A program made the position numbers and the translations under genes. Of a stretch of DNA of 64,000 nt, positions 21,828-35,515 are shown piece after piece (the stretch's first letter is position 1; every line of letters begins with the position of its first letter). The DNA comes from Bryum argenteum (lineage: Eukaryota > Streptophyta > Bryopsida > Bryales > Bryaceae): the NCBI GenBank assembly GCA_037043015.1, contig CM073331.1:682001-746000 (forward strand). The letters run 5' to 3'. The notes below the pieces were generated by a model. The model made no database searches, was not told the origin of the DNA, and worked only from the letters and a program-made list of their open reading frames with translations.

Positions 21828-24005
21828 TCAAGGTTTGTAAACCCCCCTCATAATATAAGTTCTCGGTTGATTTATGCTATTTCTGTGAGGACTTTGAGAT
21901 AGGGGAATGCTATAAAAGGTGAATCCTCTCCAGATCTGATAGACGAACCTAGCCTGGCTAAGTTAGCTAGGCAGATATGCTGATACAACCCGTGGTGCCT
22001 TTTTCTTTTCTCCCGGTACCGAAAACAGCCAGTCATGAATGATACTATAGCAGCCTGGCGGATGATCCTGGGAGCCTGAAAAGACCATCACCACCCAAGC
22101 CACTCCACTCCATGCCGAAGCCAAGCCTGCCTCCACCCAGAACATTGAGAGGAGAGGAGGCGAGCTCTGTCCACATAATTGTATTTGTTGTTACTTTTTA
22201 CTCTCTCAGTCCCTTCCGCTGATACTCATAGGGGACTGGCCACGTTCCTGATTGATGAAATAGAATAGCAGCTCAAGGAATGTAGCACCTTGCCACTATA
22301 ATTTAGTTGCCACCTTGCCACTATAATGTAGTTGCCACCTTGCCAATTGGATACAAAAAGCTAGCGGATAGTTTAGGGCTTCTCTCTCTCTTATGCTAGT
22401 GTGAGATTAAAGTACTAGTACTAGGTCCTTAGTCCCTTGCACTGTGAATTGATTTTCCTAGATGCCCCTTGTTAAATTATGCAAGCTAGTCTTCAAAGAC
22501 ACGGGTTGACGCCCCCATTATGCGAATGACTTGTACTGGCTATACCCTCTCCTTCCTTTTCATTAGGAACTTGAACATTCAATGAACAGATGACACCACC
22601 AATCTTGTGTGGACAGCTTGTAGCTCTTTCTTCCCTCACCTTCTGGCTGGCTGGCTGATGATTCCTCAAACTTATAATCTGCACTGCTGGAACAGCTTCA
22701 CTGTGGCGAAGGTGGTGAACTTCTAGACCACAATCTTGTCCCATTACCTCTACCTTATGCTTCCTTCCTTTGAGCAGCCGTACCAGTTGAACCACCCTTA
22801 CTCTTGAACCCGGAGTTGATAAAAGTTGTATTCAAATGTATCCGGCCTCGTTCAATGTGCGGTTTCAAGGGTTTTGGGTTTGCAGACAATCTTGTTGCAA
22901 CTCTTTGCAGTATATGAAATCAGGTTGACCTTTTGGTGCAGAGATGAGTCAGTGGAATCGCTGCCAACCTTATTTTGCTTCTGCTCAAAAGTGGGGACTG
23001 GTAAGTTCAGGTATGTCTAACCTCCCTTTTTTTAGAACCTTACTGAATTGTCATTGCAGATCGCAGAATCAGCAGAGGTGAAGGTATCTTCCGTTCCTTT
23101 CCTTTTCCTCTCTTCTTGTGCCTGTTTATATTGTGCTACAGGTGTGCAGTTTTATATACCTACCAGATTGCAAGTGGCACCTTTTTGTGTAGTGCTCAAT
23201 GTTCGTTGGCATATTTCAAAAGCAATGACAACGACCATTGTAGTATAGATGACGGAGTAGTGCGGACCCAGTTGTATAAATGAGGTCGCTGTATAAATGA
23301 GGTCGCTTTAGAAGCAGCCAGAAATTTACTTGTATCAATGAGGATTTTTAGAAGTAGTGAATACTCAATTTCTGACGTGAGGATGTTTCTATTTTGAATC
23401 CATTCTTGTATGACTCATGTTCTGTGGACTTCTATTTTCTGTCTAGGGCATTTGTATCGAGTTTCGCTTAGAATATGAAAGCATGATGGTTCTTCGCTTG
23501 GAATGGGCATACAATCACGAACGCGTTCAAGAGATTTGTTGTGCAGTAGATTGGCACGTTCTGATGTCCGAGATGATGAGCCTGATTTCTTGGTAATTTG
23601 TTGGCTATTTGGGAGTCACTTGGAGCTATGATAGCTAGTATCAAGAGTTTCTGGTGTGTTTGAGCAGCCAAAGGTAAGCGTGGGGGAGAATTACTCTGTA
23701 ACCCCTAACGCTACAAGGCCTGATTTCAACACTTCACCCTAAAAACTGCCTTCTTTTAATGTAAGCTAAGATTTTTCACTTTGCAATGTATTCTAGCTGT
23801 AAGATGGAGCACTGTAAGATTGAGCACTAACTTGTACATAATCATACACAACAGATCTCAAATTAAATTCCTTATCATTTCTGGGATCATAATGCTTGAA
23901 GTTGAAAAAGAAATTCATTAGGGAAATGAGTGCTATGGATTCCAAAAATAGCATATAAAGAAAAACATTTCACTCCAAATTCTTGTTCTCAGCAAGTTAA
24001 GTACA
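21828..24005 (+). other. 3' region of the KH gene and intergenic DNA
   Basis: Starts as the 3' UTR of the KH gene, possibly with further splicing (GTTTGTAAAC-type sites near 21830 are not decisive). Short local duplications occur: the word GCCACCTTGCCACTATAAT three times at 22287-22345, and GTATAAATGAGGTCGCT twice at about 23274-23306. No other gene was recognised. Confidence 0.4.
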
Positions 24006-27000
24006 AGTGTCAGATACTGTATCTCTCCCTGGAAACTATCAAAACAATCAATTAGGTTTTATTTCTGCCTCGATGCCATGACTCACTATAATTCAAGGTC
24101 TCTAGTCTCATTCTTAAAATTGAATTGCACAAAACTAAAATATGTCACCTCTCAAACTCACACACGATTACATGACCGCTCGAGGTTTTTGTACCTGCAT
24201 GCAATGAGACCGCAGCCCCTGACACAAGAGTCAGATTTCTCTCCCTGGAAACTGTCAAAACAATCTCTAAGCTTTTATTTTTGCCTAAATGCCATGACCC
24301 ACTATAATTCAAGGTCTCCAGTCTCATTCTTGGATTTGAATTTCAGAAAACTAAAATATGTCACCTCTAAAACTCACACGCGATTACATGATTGCTCGGG
24401 GTTTTAATTCATGCATGCAATGAGACCTCAGCCTCTGACAAAAGTGTCAGATTTCTCTCCCTAGAAACTCTCAAAACAATCAATAGGATTTTATTTGTGC
24501 CTAGATGCCATGACCCACTATAATTCAAGATCTCTAGTCTCATTCTTGGATTTGAATTTCAGAAAACTAAAAAATGTCACCTCTCAAACTCACACACGAT
24601 TACATGATCACTCGGGGTTTTTATACCTGTGTGCGATGAGACCTCAACCCCTAACACAAGTGTCAGATTTCTCTCCCTAGAAACTCTCAAAACAATCTCT
24701 AAGGTTTTATTCTTGCCTAAATGCCATGACCCACTATAATTGAAGGTCTCTAGTCTCATTCTAAAAATTGAATTTCAAAAAACTAAAGTATGTCAACTCT
24801 CAAACTCACACACGATTACATGATCACTCGGGGTTTTTATACCTGTGTGCGATGAGACCTCAGCCCCTAACACAAGTGTCAGATTTCTCTCCCTGGAAAC
24901 TGTCAAAACAATCTCTAAGGTTTTATTCTTGCCTAAATGCCATGCCCCCTATAATTCAAGGTCTCTAGTCTCGTTCTTGAAATTAAATTTCAAAAAACTA
25001 AAATATGTCACCTTTCAAACTTACACACGATTACATGATTCCTCGAGGTTTTTATTCCTACGTGCGATGAGACCACAGCCCCTGACACAAGTGTCAGATT
25101 TTTCTCCATGGAAACTGTCAAAACAATCTCTAACGTTTTATTTTTGCCTAAATGCCATAACGCACTATAATTCAACGTCTCTAGTCTCATTCTTTAATTT
25201 GAATTTCGGAAGACTTAAATATGTCACCTCTCAAACTCACACACGATTACATGATTGCTCGGGGTTTTTATTCTTGCGTGCGATGAGACCTCAACCTCTG
25301 ACAGAACTATCAGATTTCTCTCCCTAAAAACTCTCAAAACAATAATTTGAGTTTTATTTGTGCCTAGATGCCATGACCCACTATAATTCAAGGTCTCTAG
25401 TCTCATTCCTGAAATTGAATTTAAGAAAACTAAAATATGTCACCTCTCAAACTCACACACGATTACATGATCACTCGGGGTTTTTATACCTGCGTGCGAT
25501 GAGACCTCAGCCCTAACACAAGTGTCAGATTTCTCTCCATGGAAACAGTCAAAATAATCACTTAGGTTTTATTTGTGCCTAGATGCCATGACCCACTATA
25601 ATTCAAGCTCTCTAGTCTCATTCTTAAAATTGAATTTCAGAAAACTTAAATATGTCAACTCTCAAACTCACATACAATTACATGATTGCTCCGGGTTTTA
25701 ATTCCTGCGTGCAATGAGACCTCTCTCCCCGACACAAGTGTCAAATTTCTCTCCCTGGAAACTATCAAAACAATCTCTAAGGTATTATTTTTGCCTTAAT
25801 GCCTTGACCCCCTAAAATTCAAGGTCTCTAGTGTCATTCATAAAATTGAATTTCAGAAAACTAAAATATGTCACGTCTCAAACTCACACACGATTACATG
25901 ATTGCTCGGGGTTTTTATTCCTACGTGCGATGAGACCTCAGCCTCTAACACAAGTGTCAGATATCTCTCCCTTGAAACCGTCAATACAATCTCTAAGGTT
26001 TCATGTTTGCCTAAATGCCATGACCCACTATAATTGAAGGTCTTTGGTCTCATTCTTAGAATTAAATTTCAAAAAACTAAAATATGTCACCTTTCAAACT
26101 CACACACGATTACATGATCACTCGGGGTTTTTATACCTGCGTGCGATGAGACCACAGCCCCCAACACAAGTGTCAGATTTCTCTCCATGGAAACTCTCAA
26201 AACAATCACTTAGGTTATATTTGTGCCTAGATGCCATGACCCACTATAATTCAAGCTCTCTAGTCTCATTCTTAAAATTGAATTTCGGAAAATTTAAATA
26301 TGTCACCTCTCAAACTCTCACACGATTACATGATTGCTTGGGGTTTATATTCCTGCGTGCGATGAGACCTCAGCCTCTAATACAAGTGTCAGATTTCTCT
26401 CCCTGGAAACTATCAAAAAAATCTCTAAGGTTTTATTTTTCCCTTAATGCCTTGACCCACTATAATTCAAGGTCTCTAGACTCATTCTTAAAAATGGATT
26501 TCAGAAAACTAAAATTTTGTCACCTCTCAAACTCACACACGATTACAAGATTGCTCGGGGTATTTATTCATACGTGCGATGAGACCTCAGCCCCTGACAC
26601 AAGTGTCAGATTTCTCTCCCTGGAAACTATCAAAACAATCTCTAAGGTATTATTTTTGCCTTAATGCCTTGACCCACTATAAATCAAGGTCTCTAGACTC
26701 ATTCTTAAAATTGGATTTCAGAAAACTAAAATATGTCACCTCTCAAACTCACACACGATTACATGATTGCTCGGGGTATTTATTCCTACGTGCGATGAGA
26801 CCTCAGCCCCTGACACAAGTGTCGGATTTCTCTCCCTAAAAACTCTCAAAACAATAATTTGAGTTTTATTTGTGCCTAGATGCCATGACCCACTATAATT
26901 CAAGGTCTCTAGTCTCATTCTTGAAATTGAATTTAAGAAAACTAAAATATGTCACCTCTCAAACCCACACACGATTACATGATCACTCCGGGTTTTTATA

Positions 27001-28348
27001 CCTGCGTGCAATGAGACCTCAGCCCCTGACAAGTGTCAGATATCTCTCCATGGAAACTGTCAAAACAATCACTTAGGTTTTATTTGTGCCTAGATGCCAT
27101 GACCCACTATAATTCAAGCTCTCTAGTCTCATTCTTAAGATTGAATTTCAGAAAACTAAAATATGTCACCTCTCAAACTCACACACGATTACATGATTGC
27201 TCCGGGTTTTTATTCCTACGTGCGATGAGACCTCAGCCCCTGACACAAGTGTCAGATTTCTCTGCGTGGATACTGTCAAAACAATCTCTAAGGTTTTAAT
27301 TTTGCCTAAATGCCATAACACACTATAATTCAAGGTCTCTAGTCTGATTCTTTAATTTGAGTTTCGGAAAACTGAAATATGTCACCTCTCAAACTCTCAC
27401 TTGATTACATGATTGCTCGGGGTTTTTAATCTTCCGTGCGATGAGACGTCAGCCTCTAACACAAGTGTCAAATATCTCTCCCTTGAAACCATCAAAACAA
27501 TCTCTATGGTTTCATTTTTGCCCAAATGCCATGACCCACTATAATTGAAGGTCTTTGGTCTCATTCTTAAAATTAAATTTCAAAAAACTAAAATATGTCA
27601 CCTCTTAAACTCACACACGATTACATGATCACTCGGGGGTTTTATACCTGCGTGCGATGAGACCTCAGTCCCAACACAAGTGTCAGATTTCTCTCCATGG
27701 AAACTGTCAAAACAATCACTTAGGTTTTATTTGTGCCTAGATGCCATGACCCACTATAATTCAAGCTCTCTAGTCTCATTCTTAAAATTGAATTTCGGAA
27801 AACTTAAATATGTCACCTTTCAAACTCACACATGATTTTATGATTGCTTGGGGTTTTTATTCCTGCGTGCGATGAGACCTCAGCCTCTGACACAAGTGTC
27901 AGATTTCTCTCCCTGGAAACTATCAAAAAAATCTTTAAGGTATTATTTTTGCCTTAATGCCTTGACCCACTATAATTCAAGGTCTCTAGTCTCATTCTTA
28001 AAATTGAATTTCAGAAAACTAAAATTTTGTCACCTCTCAAACTCACACACGATTACAAGATTGCTCGGGGTATTTATTCCTACGTGCGATGAGACCTCAG
28101 CCCCTGACACAAGTGTTAGATTTCTCTCCCTGGAAACTGTCAAAACAATCTCTAAGGTTTTATTTTTGCCTAAACGCACTATAATTCAAGCTCTCTAGTC
28201 TCATTCTTAAAATTGAATTTCCGAAAACTTAAATATGTCACCTCTCAAACTCACGCACGATTACATGATTGCTCGGGGATTTTATTCCTGCTTGCGATGA
28301 GACCCGAGCCCCTGACAGAAGTGTCAGATTTATCTCCCTAGAAACTCT
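24006..28348. repeat. Satellite array, about 216-217-bp monomers, first block
   Basis: Head-to-tail monomers recur with a spacing of 216-217 bp, for example the word TCTCCCT(G/A)GAAACT at about 24024, 24240, 24456 and 24673. About 20 copies lie in this block. Each holds a dyad CTGACAC-AA-GTGTCAG (sometimes mutated), a CACTATAATTCAAGGTCTC segment and ACTCACACACGATTACATGA. Monomers differ at many positions, so the array is not freshly amplified. One whole monomer is open in one plus frame, giving long spurious frames. Confidence 0.95.
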
Positions 28349-28963
28349 TTAACCCCTAAATGGTTTGACTCATTTGTAGTAAAATGAACACATCCTCAAA
28401 AGCATTGTCATAGGTGGAGGTAAAAGTGTGTTATCCAAATCTCAACCGTACAATCTTGTCGTAGACATATTGAACATCATGTGGGTCAAATTTTGAGTCA
28501 TGAGGCTTCATAGATTGCGAGATCATAATGTATTAATACTCAAAAATGATCACATAATTTCATCATTTTCACTTTAAAGTGAAAATGCTACCATTAGACT
28601 TATTCCAATGAAAAAGTCACCAATTAGAATGTTGTTCACCTTCATCTCAGTAGCATCCTTGAACAAAAAAAAACCATGAGAAAAATTTCTTTGTGCAAAT
28701 TATGGCCCTGCAATGGTGAAAACTGCCCTAAATTTTACAAAGGAAAAAATGTCTAAAACTAGGCTGCTGTCACTGAAATGCATGCCAATAATTCATACGT
28801 CATTGTATGGGTCTGAGATTTTTATTACATGAACTAGACTTGATTTGGGACCCAACCCAAGTGATTTCGTCCAAAACGGAGTCCGGATGAAGAAGTTATG
28901 GCTCTCCAAAGTTGGTGTCATCCAAAATGTCGTTTTTCGACATTCGGCCCGCTTAAGGGTTAA
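28349..28963. mobile_element. TTAA-bounded non-autonomous element inserted in the satellite, 615 bp
   Basis: Left TTAA (28349-28352) then CCCCTAAATGG; right GGCCCGCTTAAGGG then TTAA (28960-28963). The left flank GAAACTC-TTTAA and right flank TTAA-ACAATCATTTGGG rejoin exactly to the uninterrupted monomer sequence at 29390-29412 and again at about 30038-30060, where a single TTAA is present. This shows insertion at TTAA with duplication of those four bases. The interior is non-coding. Its right half resembles the right ends at 53299 and 62700. Confidence 0.92.
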
Positions 28964-31552
28964 ACAATCATTTGGGTTTTATTTGTGCCTAGATGCCATG
29001 ACCCACTATAATTCAAGGTCTCTAGTCTCATTCCAGAAGTTGAATATAAGAAAACTAAAATATGTCACCTTTCAAACTCACACACGATTACATGATCACT
29101 TGGGGATTTTATACCTGCATGCGATGAGACCTCAGCCCCTAACACAAGTGTCAGATTTCTCTTCCTGGAAACTATCAAAACAATCACTTAGGTTTTATTT
29201 GTGCCTAGATGCCATGACCCACTATAATTCAAGCTCTCTAGTCTCATTCTTAAAATTGAATTTCAATAAACTTAAATATGTCACCTCTCAAACTCACACA
29301 CGATTACATGATTGCTCGGGGTTTTTTTATTATTCGTGCGTGCGATGAGACCTCAGCCCCTGGCAGAAGTGTCAGATTTGTCTCCCTAGAAACTCTTTAA
29401 ACAATCATTTGGGTTTTATTTGTGCCTAGAAGCCATGACCCACTATAATTCAAGGTCTCTTATCTTATTTTTGAATTTGACTTTTGAAAACTAAAATATG
29501 TCACCTCTCAAACTCACTCCCGATTACATAATCGCTTGGGGTTTTTATTCGTCCGTGCGATGAGACCTCAGCCCCTTACTCAAGTGTCAGATTTCTCTCC
29601 GTGGAGACTATCAAATCATTCATTTGGGATTTATTTGTGCCTAGATGCCATGACCCACTATAATTCAAGGTCTCTAGTCTCATTCCAGAAGTTGAATTTT
29701 AGAAAACTAAAATATGTCACCTTTCAAACTCACACACGATTACATGATCACTCGGGGTTTTTATTCCTGCATGCGATGAGACCTCAGCCCCTAACACAAT
29801 TGCCAGACTTCTCTTCCTGGAAACTATCGAAACAATCACTTAGGTTTTATTTGTGCCTAGATGCTATGACCCACTATAATTCAAGCTCTCTAGTCTCATT
29901 CTCAAAATTGAATCTCGGAAACTTAAATATGTCACCTCTCAAACTCACACACGATTACATGATTGTTCGGGGTTTTTATTCCTGCGTGCGATGAGACCTG
30001 AGCCCCTGACAGAAGTGTCAGATTTGTCTCCCTAGAAACTCTTTAAACAATCATTTGAGTTTTATTTGTGCCTAGATGCCATGACCCACTATAATTCAAG
30101 GTCTCTAGTCTCATTCCTTAATTTGAATTTCGGAAAGCTGAAATATGTCACCTTTTAAACTCACACACGATTACATGATTGCTCGGGGATTTTCTTCGTG
30201 CATGCGATGAGCCCTCAGCCCCTGACACATGACACAAGTGTCAGATTTCTCTCTTTAGAAACTCTCAAAACAATCATTTGGGTTTTATTTGTGCCTAGAT
30301 GCCATGACCCACTATAATTCAAGGTCTCTAGTCTCATTCTTGAAATTGAATTTAAGAAAACTAAAATATGTCACCTCTCAAGCTCACACACGATTACATG
30401 ATCACTCGGGGTATTTATACCTGCTTGCGATGAGACCTTAGCCCCTAACACAAGTGTCTGATTTCTCTCCCTGGAAACTGTCCAAACAATCACTTAGGTT
30501 TTATTCGTGCCTAGATGCCTTGACCCACTATAATTTAAGTTCTCTGGTCTCATTCCAGAAATTGAATTTCAAAAAACTAAAATAAGTCACCTCTCAAACT
30601 CACACACGATTATATGATCACTGGGGGTTATTTTATACCTGTGTGCCATGAGACCTCAGCCGCTTACTCAAGTGTCAGATTTCTCTCCCTGGAAACTGTC
30701 AAAACAATCTCTAAGGTTTTATTTGTGCCTAGATGCCATGACCCACTATAATTCAAGGTCTCTAGTCTCATTCCAGAAGTTGAATTTAAGAAAACTAAAA
30801 TATGTCACCTTTCAAACTCACACACGATTACATGATCACTCGGGGTTTTTATTCCTGCATGCGATGAGACCTCAGCCCCTAACACAATTGTCAGACTTCT
30901 CTTCCTGGAAACTATCAAAACAATCTCTAAGGTATTATTTTTGCATCGATGCCACGACTAACTTTAATTCAAGGTCTTTAGTCTCATTCTTAAAATTGAA
31001 TTGCAAAAAACTAAAATATGTCACCTCTCAAACTCACACACGATTACATGACCGCTTGGGGTTTTTGTACCTGCATGCAATGAGACCGCAGCCCCTCACA
31101 CAAGTGTCGGATTTCTCTCCCTAGAAACTGTCAAAACAATCTCTAAGGTTATATTTGCCTAAATGCCATGACCCACTATAATTCAAGGTCTCTAGTCTCA
31201 TTCCAGAAATTGAATTTAAGAAAACTAAAATATGTCACCTCTCAAACTGACACACGATAACATGATTACTCGGGGTTTTAATACGTGCATGCGATGAGAC
31301 CTCAACCCCTAACACAAGTGTCAGATTTCTCTACCTGGAAACTGTCAAAACAATCACTTAGGTTTTATTTGTGCTTAGATGCCATGACCCACTATAATTC
31401 AAGGTCTCTAGTCTCATTCCAGAAATTGAATTTCAAAAAACTAAAGTAAGTCACCTCTCAAACTCACACACGATTATATGATCACTCGGGGTTTTTATAC
31501 CTGCGTGCGATGAGACCTCAGCCCATAACACAAGTGTGAGATTTCTCTCTTT
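28964..31552. repeat. Satellite array, second block
   Basis: About 12 more monomers of the same 216-217-bp family between the TTAA element and the Ty3/gypsy element. Local indels occur, such as an extra TGACACA at about 30222. It continues after the retrotransposon at 44850. Confidence 0.95.
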
Positions 31553-31557
31553 GGAAC
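31553..31557. other. Target-site duplication GGAAC (left)
   Basis: GGAAC directly precedes the 5' LTR and is repeated directly after the 3' LTR at 44845-44849. The flanks rejoin into the satellite consensus TCTCT..GGAACTGTCAAAACAATC. A 5-bp duplication is standard for Ty3/gypsy integration. Confidence 0.95.
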
Positions 31558-33000
31558 TGTAGACTAGTTGGAATTTCAATTTTATATCATTTTAGCTTCC
31601 AATTAGTAATTTTGTACCTCAGAAGTCAAGTAGTAAGTTCAGGATAAAACGAATAGTCAAAACTGTTAATTTGGATTACCGAATAGGAAAGGGATGAAAT
31701 TCATGAAATTGCTAAATAGGATGAAGGAAGATCTGAAACGAGGGGGAAGAAATCGAACAGGCAGTAACCGTTTCGGAAGAGGATCAAATAGGAAAAGGAT
31801 GAGGAATTCCGGGCCCATTTGTTGAGTGTCGAATGTGGTCCCAGCCTTGATCGAGTCGGCTGTGTTTTGAATGTTGAGTATGAATGAATTGGAATTGCCT
31901 AATCGTGTGTGTGAAATTATGTGTGAGATTATGTATGTGTATGAATTAGTGAACGAATTGTGTGTTTGAATCTGAGACTAAGTTGAATAATATGTGAGAA
32001 ATATGGTGTGATCGTGATGGAGTATGCATGTGTGAATTGTCAAATCTGAATTGCCTGTGGAAAACCGAGTTGTATGAAATTTTACTGAGTATGAACAAAT
32101 TGAAAGAACAGGATAATTTTGAGTTGTTGGGAGAGAAACGAATTGGAATAAGTAGTGATTGAAAAGGATTACCTTGTGTATGATTGAGGGAATTAAGTAC
32201 GAATTGTAAGATCTGATTGAGTAATAAAATTCTGAATAGTATGAGTGTTAAACGAATAAAATACCGAGTTGATTTGTGGGAAGCTAATTTGTTAATGTCA
32301 TTGTAGTATGATTGGAAGTAGAAGTGAAGTGTACGAGTGGTGTTGGAAACATGAGAGCAAATTGTAAGTTACGAGAAAAGTCTGAGTAAAGTGTATTGAA
32401 TTGCAAGAATAAATTTCCGAGTAGTAGAAAGAGTTTGTAACAGAGATAAATCAAATCGGAAGAAGAAGCAATTAACCAGGGAAGACAAAGAGAAGTAAAG
32501 ACCGAATTGGCAGAAGAGACCAGAGTTAAACGAATCGGATTATAATGCTGACAAGGGCCTGATATCAAATTGAAGCCGAGTTGGTGAAGAATGTAAAGTA
32601 GCTGATTGCGACACAATCAATTCTGGAGTAAAATAGCCGAGTGGGAGTAGAGAACTGTTTATCTTGTGAACCAAGTAGAAGCAAAAAATCAAATTCACGA
32701 ATCAGGAAAGATCATCCCAGTTGGAATTCTTTATAAAAATATTATCAAGTCGGGAATAGTAAGAGTGGAGAGAAAATTGAATAAATGAGAGAAAGTAATT
32801 GAGGAAATAAAATAAAAGTAAAAATGAATTATCAAATGGGTAATAAATTACTTTCATAACTTCCTAGCTTGTAAAAAGTGATAATCAATTAAAACTAAAT
32901 CACAATTAGGACTTATAAAGCCTTATGTAACCTCCTTGGATCGAATCGAAAATACTAGGATAATTATAACAATTCGCAAGAATATCTAATTATCTCTACA
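31558..33000 (+). repeat. 5' LTR
   Basis: Begins TGTAGACTAG and ends ATCTCTACA, so it has TG...CA ends. It is 1,443 bp and nearly identical to the 3' LTR. Known differences are at about 32213 (substitution), 32230-32236, 32326-32330 and 32655 (short indels). Promoter and poly(A) positions were not identified. Confidence 0.95.
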
Positions 33001-33004
33001 TAAA

Positions 33005-33022
33005 TGGCGCCGCTGCCGGGGA
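33005..33022 (+). other. Primer-binding site for tRNA-Asp
   Basis: TGGCGCCGCTGCCGGGGA lies 4 bases after the LTR end. It complements the 3' end of plant tRNA-Asp(GUC), whose known tail gives TGGCGCCGTTGCCGGGGA, with one difference. tRNA-Asp priming is known for Athila-type elements. Confidence 0.85.
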
Positions 33023-33092
33023 GGTTCAAATAGGTTGAGTCTAGAATTGGGTTAAAATATCTCCATCTGTAGGAAGAGAATGCTACTTTTTA

Positions 33093-35300
33093 ATGAGCAG
33101 TCGTTCTATTCCTGCGGAGTCTAGCAAACAAGCTAGGGAAGAGAGAGCCCGTAAACGAGCTAGAGAAAAAGAAGCGATAAAAGAATCTAATTCGGGAGAG
33201 AATCCTGCAACACCAAATTGGTCTGTGCCAGTAGCATTCACACCATATCCATACCAAATTCGTGAGGCAGAAATTGCTGAGAGCAGTCAGCAATCATTCG
33301 AATTGAAAAAGGACAAAGTTGGGGAAACAACCCAATTGAGTGAAAGTGAACGAGATCGGTTGAAAAATGAGGCTAAGAGCCTTGAGTCAACATCCCATTT
33401 GTTTTGTGAAGGAATATGTTTTTCAACATTGAATTCTCCATTTGGATCTCCTAAGAGAATACGAGATCGAATAGAGTTTGAACCCTCTGAAGTAACAGAC
33501 GAAGTCGTTACTGATTCTCCATTTGGTAAGTTTGAGAGAAAAAGTTTTCAATCCGAATCGGGAGAAGAAACCCCAAATCAAAAAGAAGTAACTAGTCGGA
33601 AATTAATTATACCTAAGGTATTTCAAGAGGAGCGAGTCGCTAATCAGGACAATTTGAGACAGGCTCTAATCGGAAAGTTGAACGCTTTACAACAACCGAT
33701 TAGACCAATAATCAATATGGCGGCACAGCCCCATAGATTACCGATGAGTGATGCGCGACGGTCATGATGATGATCGTCCCTATTCGTTGGTTCCATATCC
33801 TGAATTTGCTGGACAAATTGGTGAGGACCCTGATGCTCATATTTATGAATTCCTAACTAGATGTAATACAAATAACGCGCGTACAGAAAGCCATTTTTTG
33901 AGTATTTTTCCAAGTACGTTAAAAGCCAATGCTAAGCTTTGGTTTCAAAGACAGCCATTTGGACAATTTCCAGATTGGACTAGTTTGAAAGATGCCTTCT
34001 TGGCTCATTTTAGACCAATGTCATATAACGAATTGTTACATCAAAGTTTTGCCGAGTTGCAAATGAATCAGGGTGAAACGGTCGATTCGTACTATGGACG
34101 AATGGAGGACATTCTTAATAGATTGGGAAATCATGGATATCCAAATCCCCATCTAATGCGCCAATTTATTGGAGGACTAAGTCCCCCAAGACTTAAAGCC
34201 TATGTGAGAGAAGGCACACCGCCAATTTGCAAGCCGCTTATGATAGAGCCAAAATTTGGGAAGAAGTGCATTATTATTTGAAATATACGGAAATCCAAGG
34301 CTGATTTATCAGAATCAAATTGAAAATAAATTAGTAAAACCAAGTCTTCCAAATACGATTAGTTACCTAGCACCTGCGTATGCAAACCCAAACGTAATAA
34401 ATCAACAACCTATAGTGGTTAGTCAATCACAACCAATGGGCAATAATCAAGTAAGAACTATGGCGACTCAGCCACAAATTAATGAGCCTATAGGTCGGAG
34501 TACCAACCCAACAGTGGAAGCTCAGTTGTTAGAGTTGACTAGAGAACTTGGGAATTTAAGAGTGCACCTAACCAATGCGGGAGAAAAGAGAAGTGAACCA
34601 AATGAAGATAGAGCTCATATTTGGTGTTCAAATTGTAGGGGGCAGGGACACATGTCTATTAATTGTCCGTCACCCCCAAATTTACCAGTAGAATGTAAAT
34701 TTTGTGGAGGTGAACATGAGATGGAAAATTGCACAAAACTTAAAAGTACTTTGGTTAAATTTTCAAATAATAAAAACCGAAATGGGCAAGTGTATTGGAT
34801 AGAGGAGAACAATAATAATAATGATTATCAAAATAGGAACAATAACGGGCCAAACCGAAGAAGGAATTTTAATAATTATAATAATTCGGGGAATAATGGT
34901 CCTAACACAAATTATTCTTATAGAAATTCCAATAATAGTGATTACGGTAGTAACCAAAATCGTCCCCAGGGGTCAAAATGGATATAACTTGAGAATCAAG
35001 GTTGGAACCAAAGTCAATCAAATAATCCCAACCAAAATAGTGGTAACCAAGCCAGGCGGGTAGAAATACGAATTGGTCAAATAATAGGTCCAATAATCCA
35101 CAATGTTATAAATGCGAGAGAGTTTGGACATATTTCGACATATTGTACAAACCCAGGACCAAGTGATGCATTTGCACTTATATGCGGTAATTGTAAACAA
35201 AATGGGCATAGGGCGGAAGAGTGTAATGCCCCGCGTAAAAATGGGCCACGTGACAATGATGGTTACAATCAAAAAAGGATACTAGTCCTAAAATAATTTT
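33093..35300 (+). pseudogene. gag of the Ty3/gypsy element, frame-broken
   Basis: Spread over three frames: 33093-33767 (charged N-terminal part), 33748-34281 (retrotransposon gag core, with AKLWFQRQPFG and the SYYGRMEDILNRLG region) and 34256-34987. The nucleocapsid part has CX2CX4HX4C knuckles at 34625-34666 (CSNCRGQGHMSINC), about 34694-34732 (CKFC...HEMENC), about 35103-35146 (broken by an indel) and about 35184-35225 (CGNCKQNGHRAEEC). An Asn-rich segment lies between the second and third knuckle. Gag would form the particle that packages element RNA. Confidence 0.85.
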
Positions 35301-35515
35301 AATACAAGAAGACGAGCAAAACCAAAATACTAGGCCTACTTATCATGTCCATGCCATGATCGAGGAATATGAAAATAAAGAAAAGGGTCGGAAGGAACAA
35401 AATCATGTGAACGCAGAGCAACTAGGAGCCAAAAGGGAAAACAAATTCCACTTGGTAGTTTAGAGGTCCCGAGAGAAAAGAGATTACTAATAAGGAAACT
35501 CAATATAATAAGAGT

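Noticed and set aside
24078..31124. Many 60-206-aa open frames on both strands
   Set aside because: All are the same satellite monomer read repeatedly; none has gene structure.
32284..32616. 110-aa minus-strand frame, repeated at 44139-44459
   Set aside because: Both lie inside the LTRs and are antisense shadows present twice because the LTRs are duplicates.
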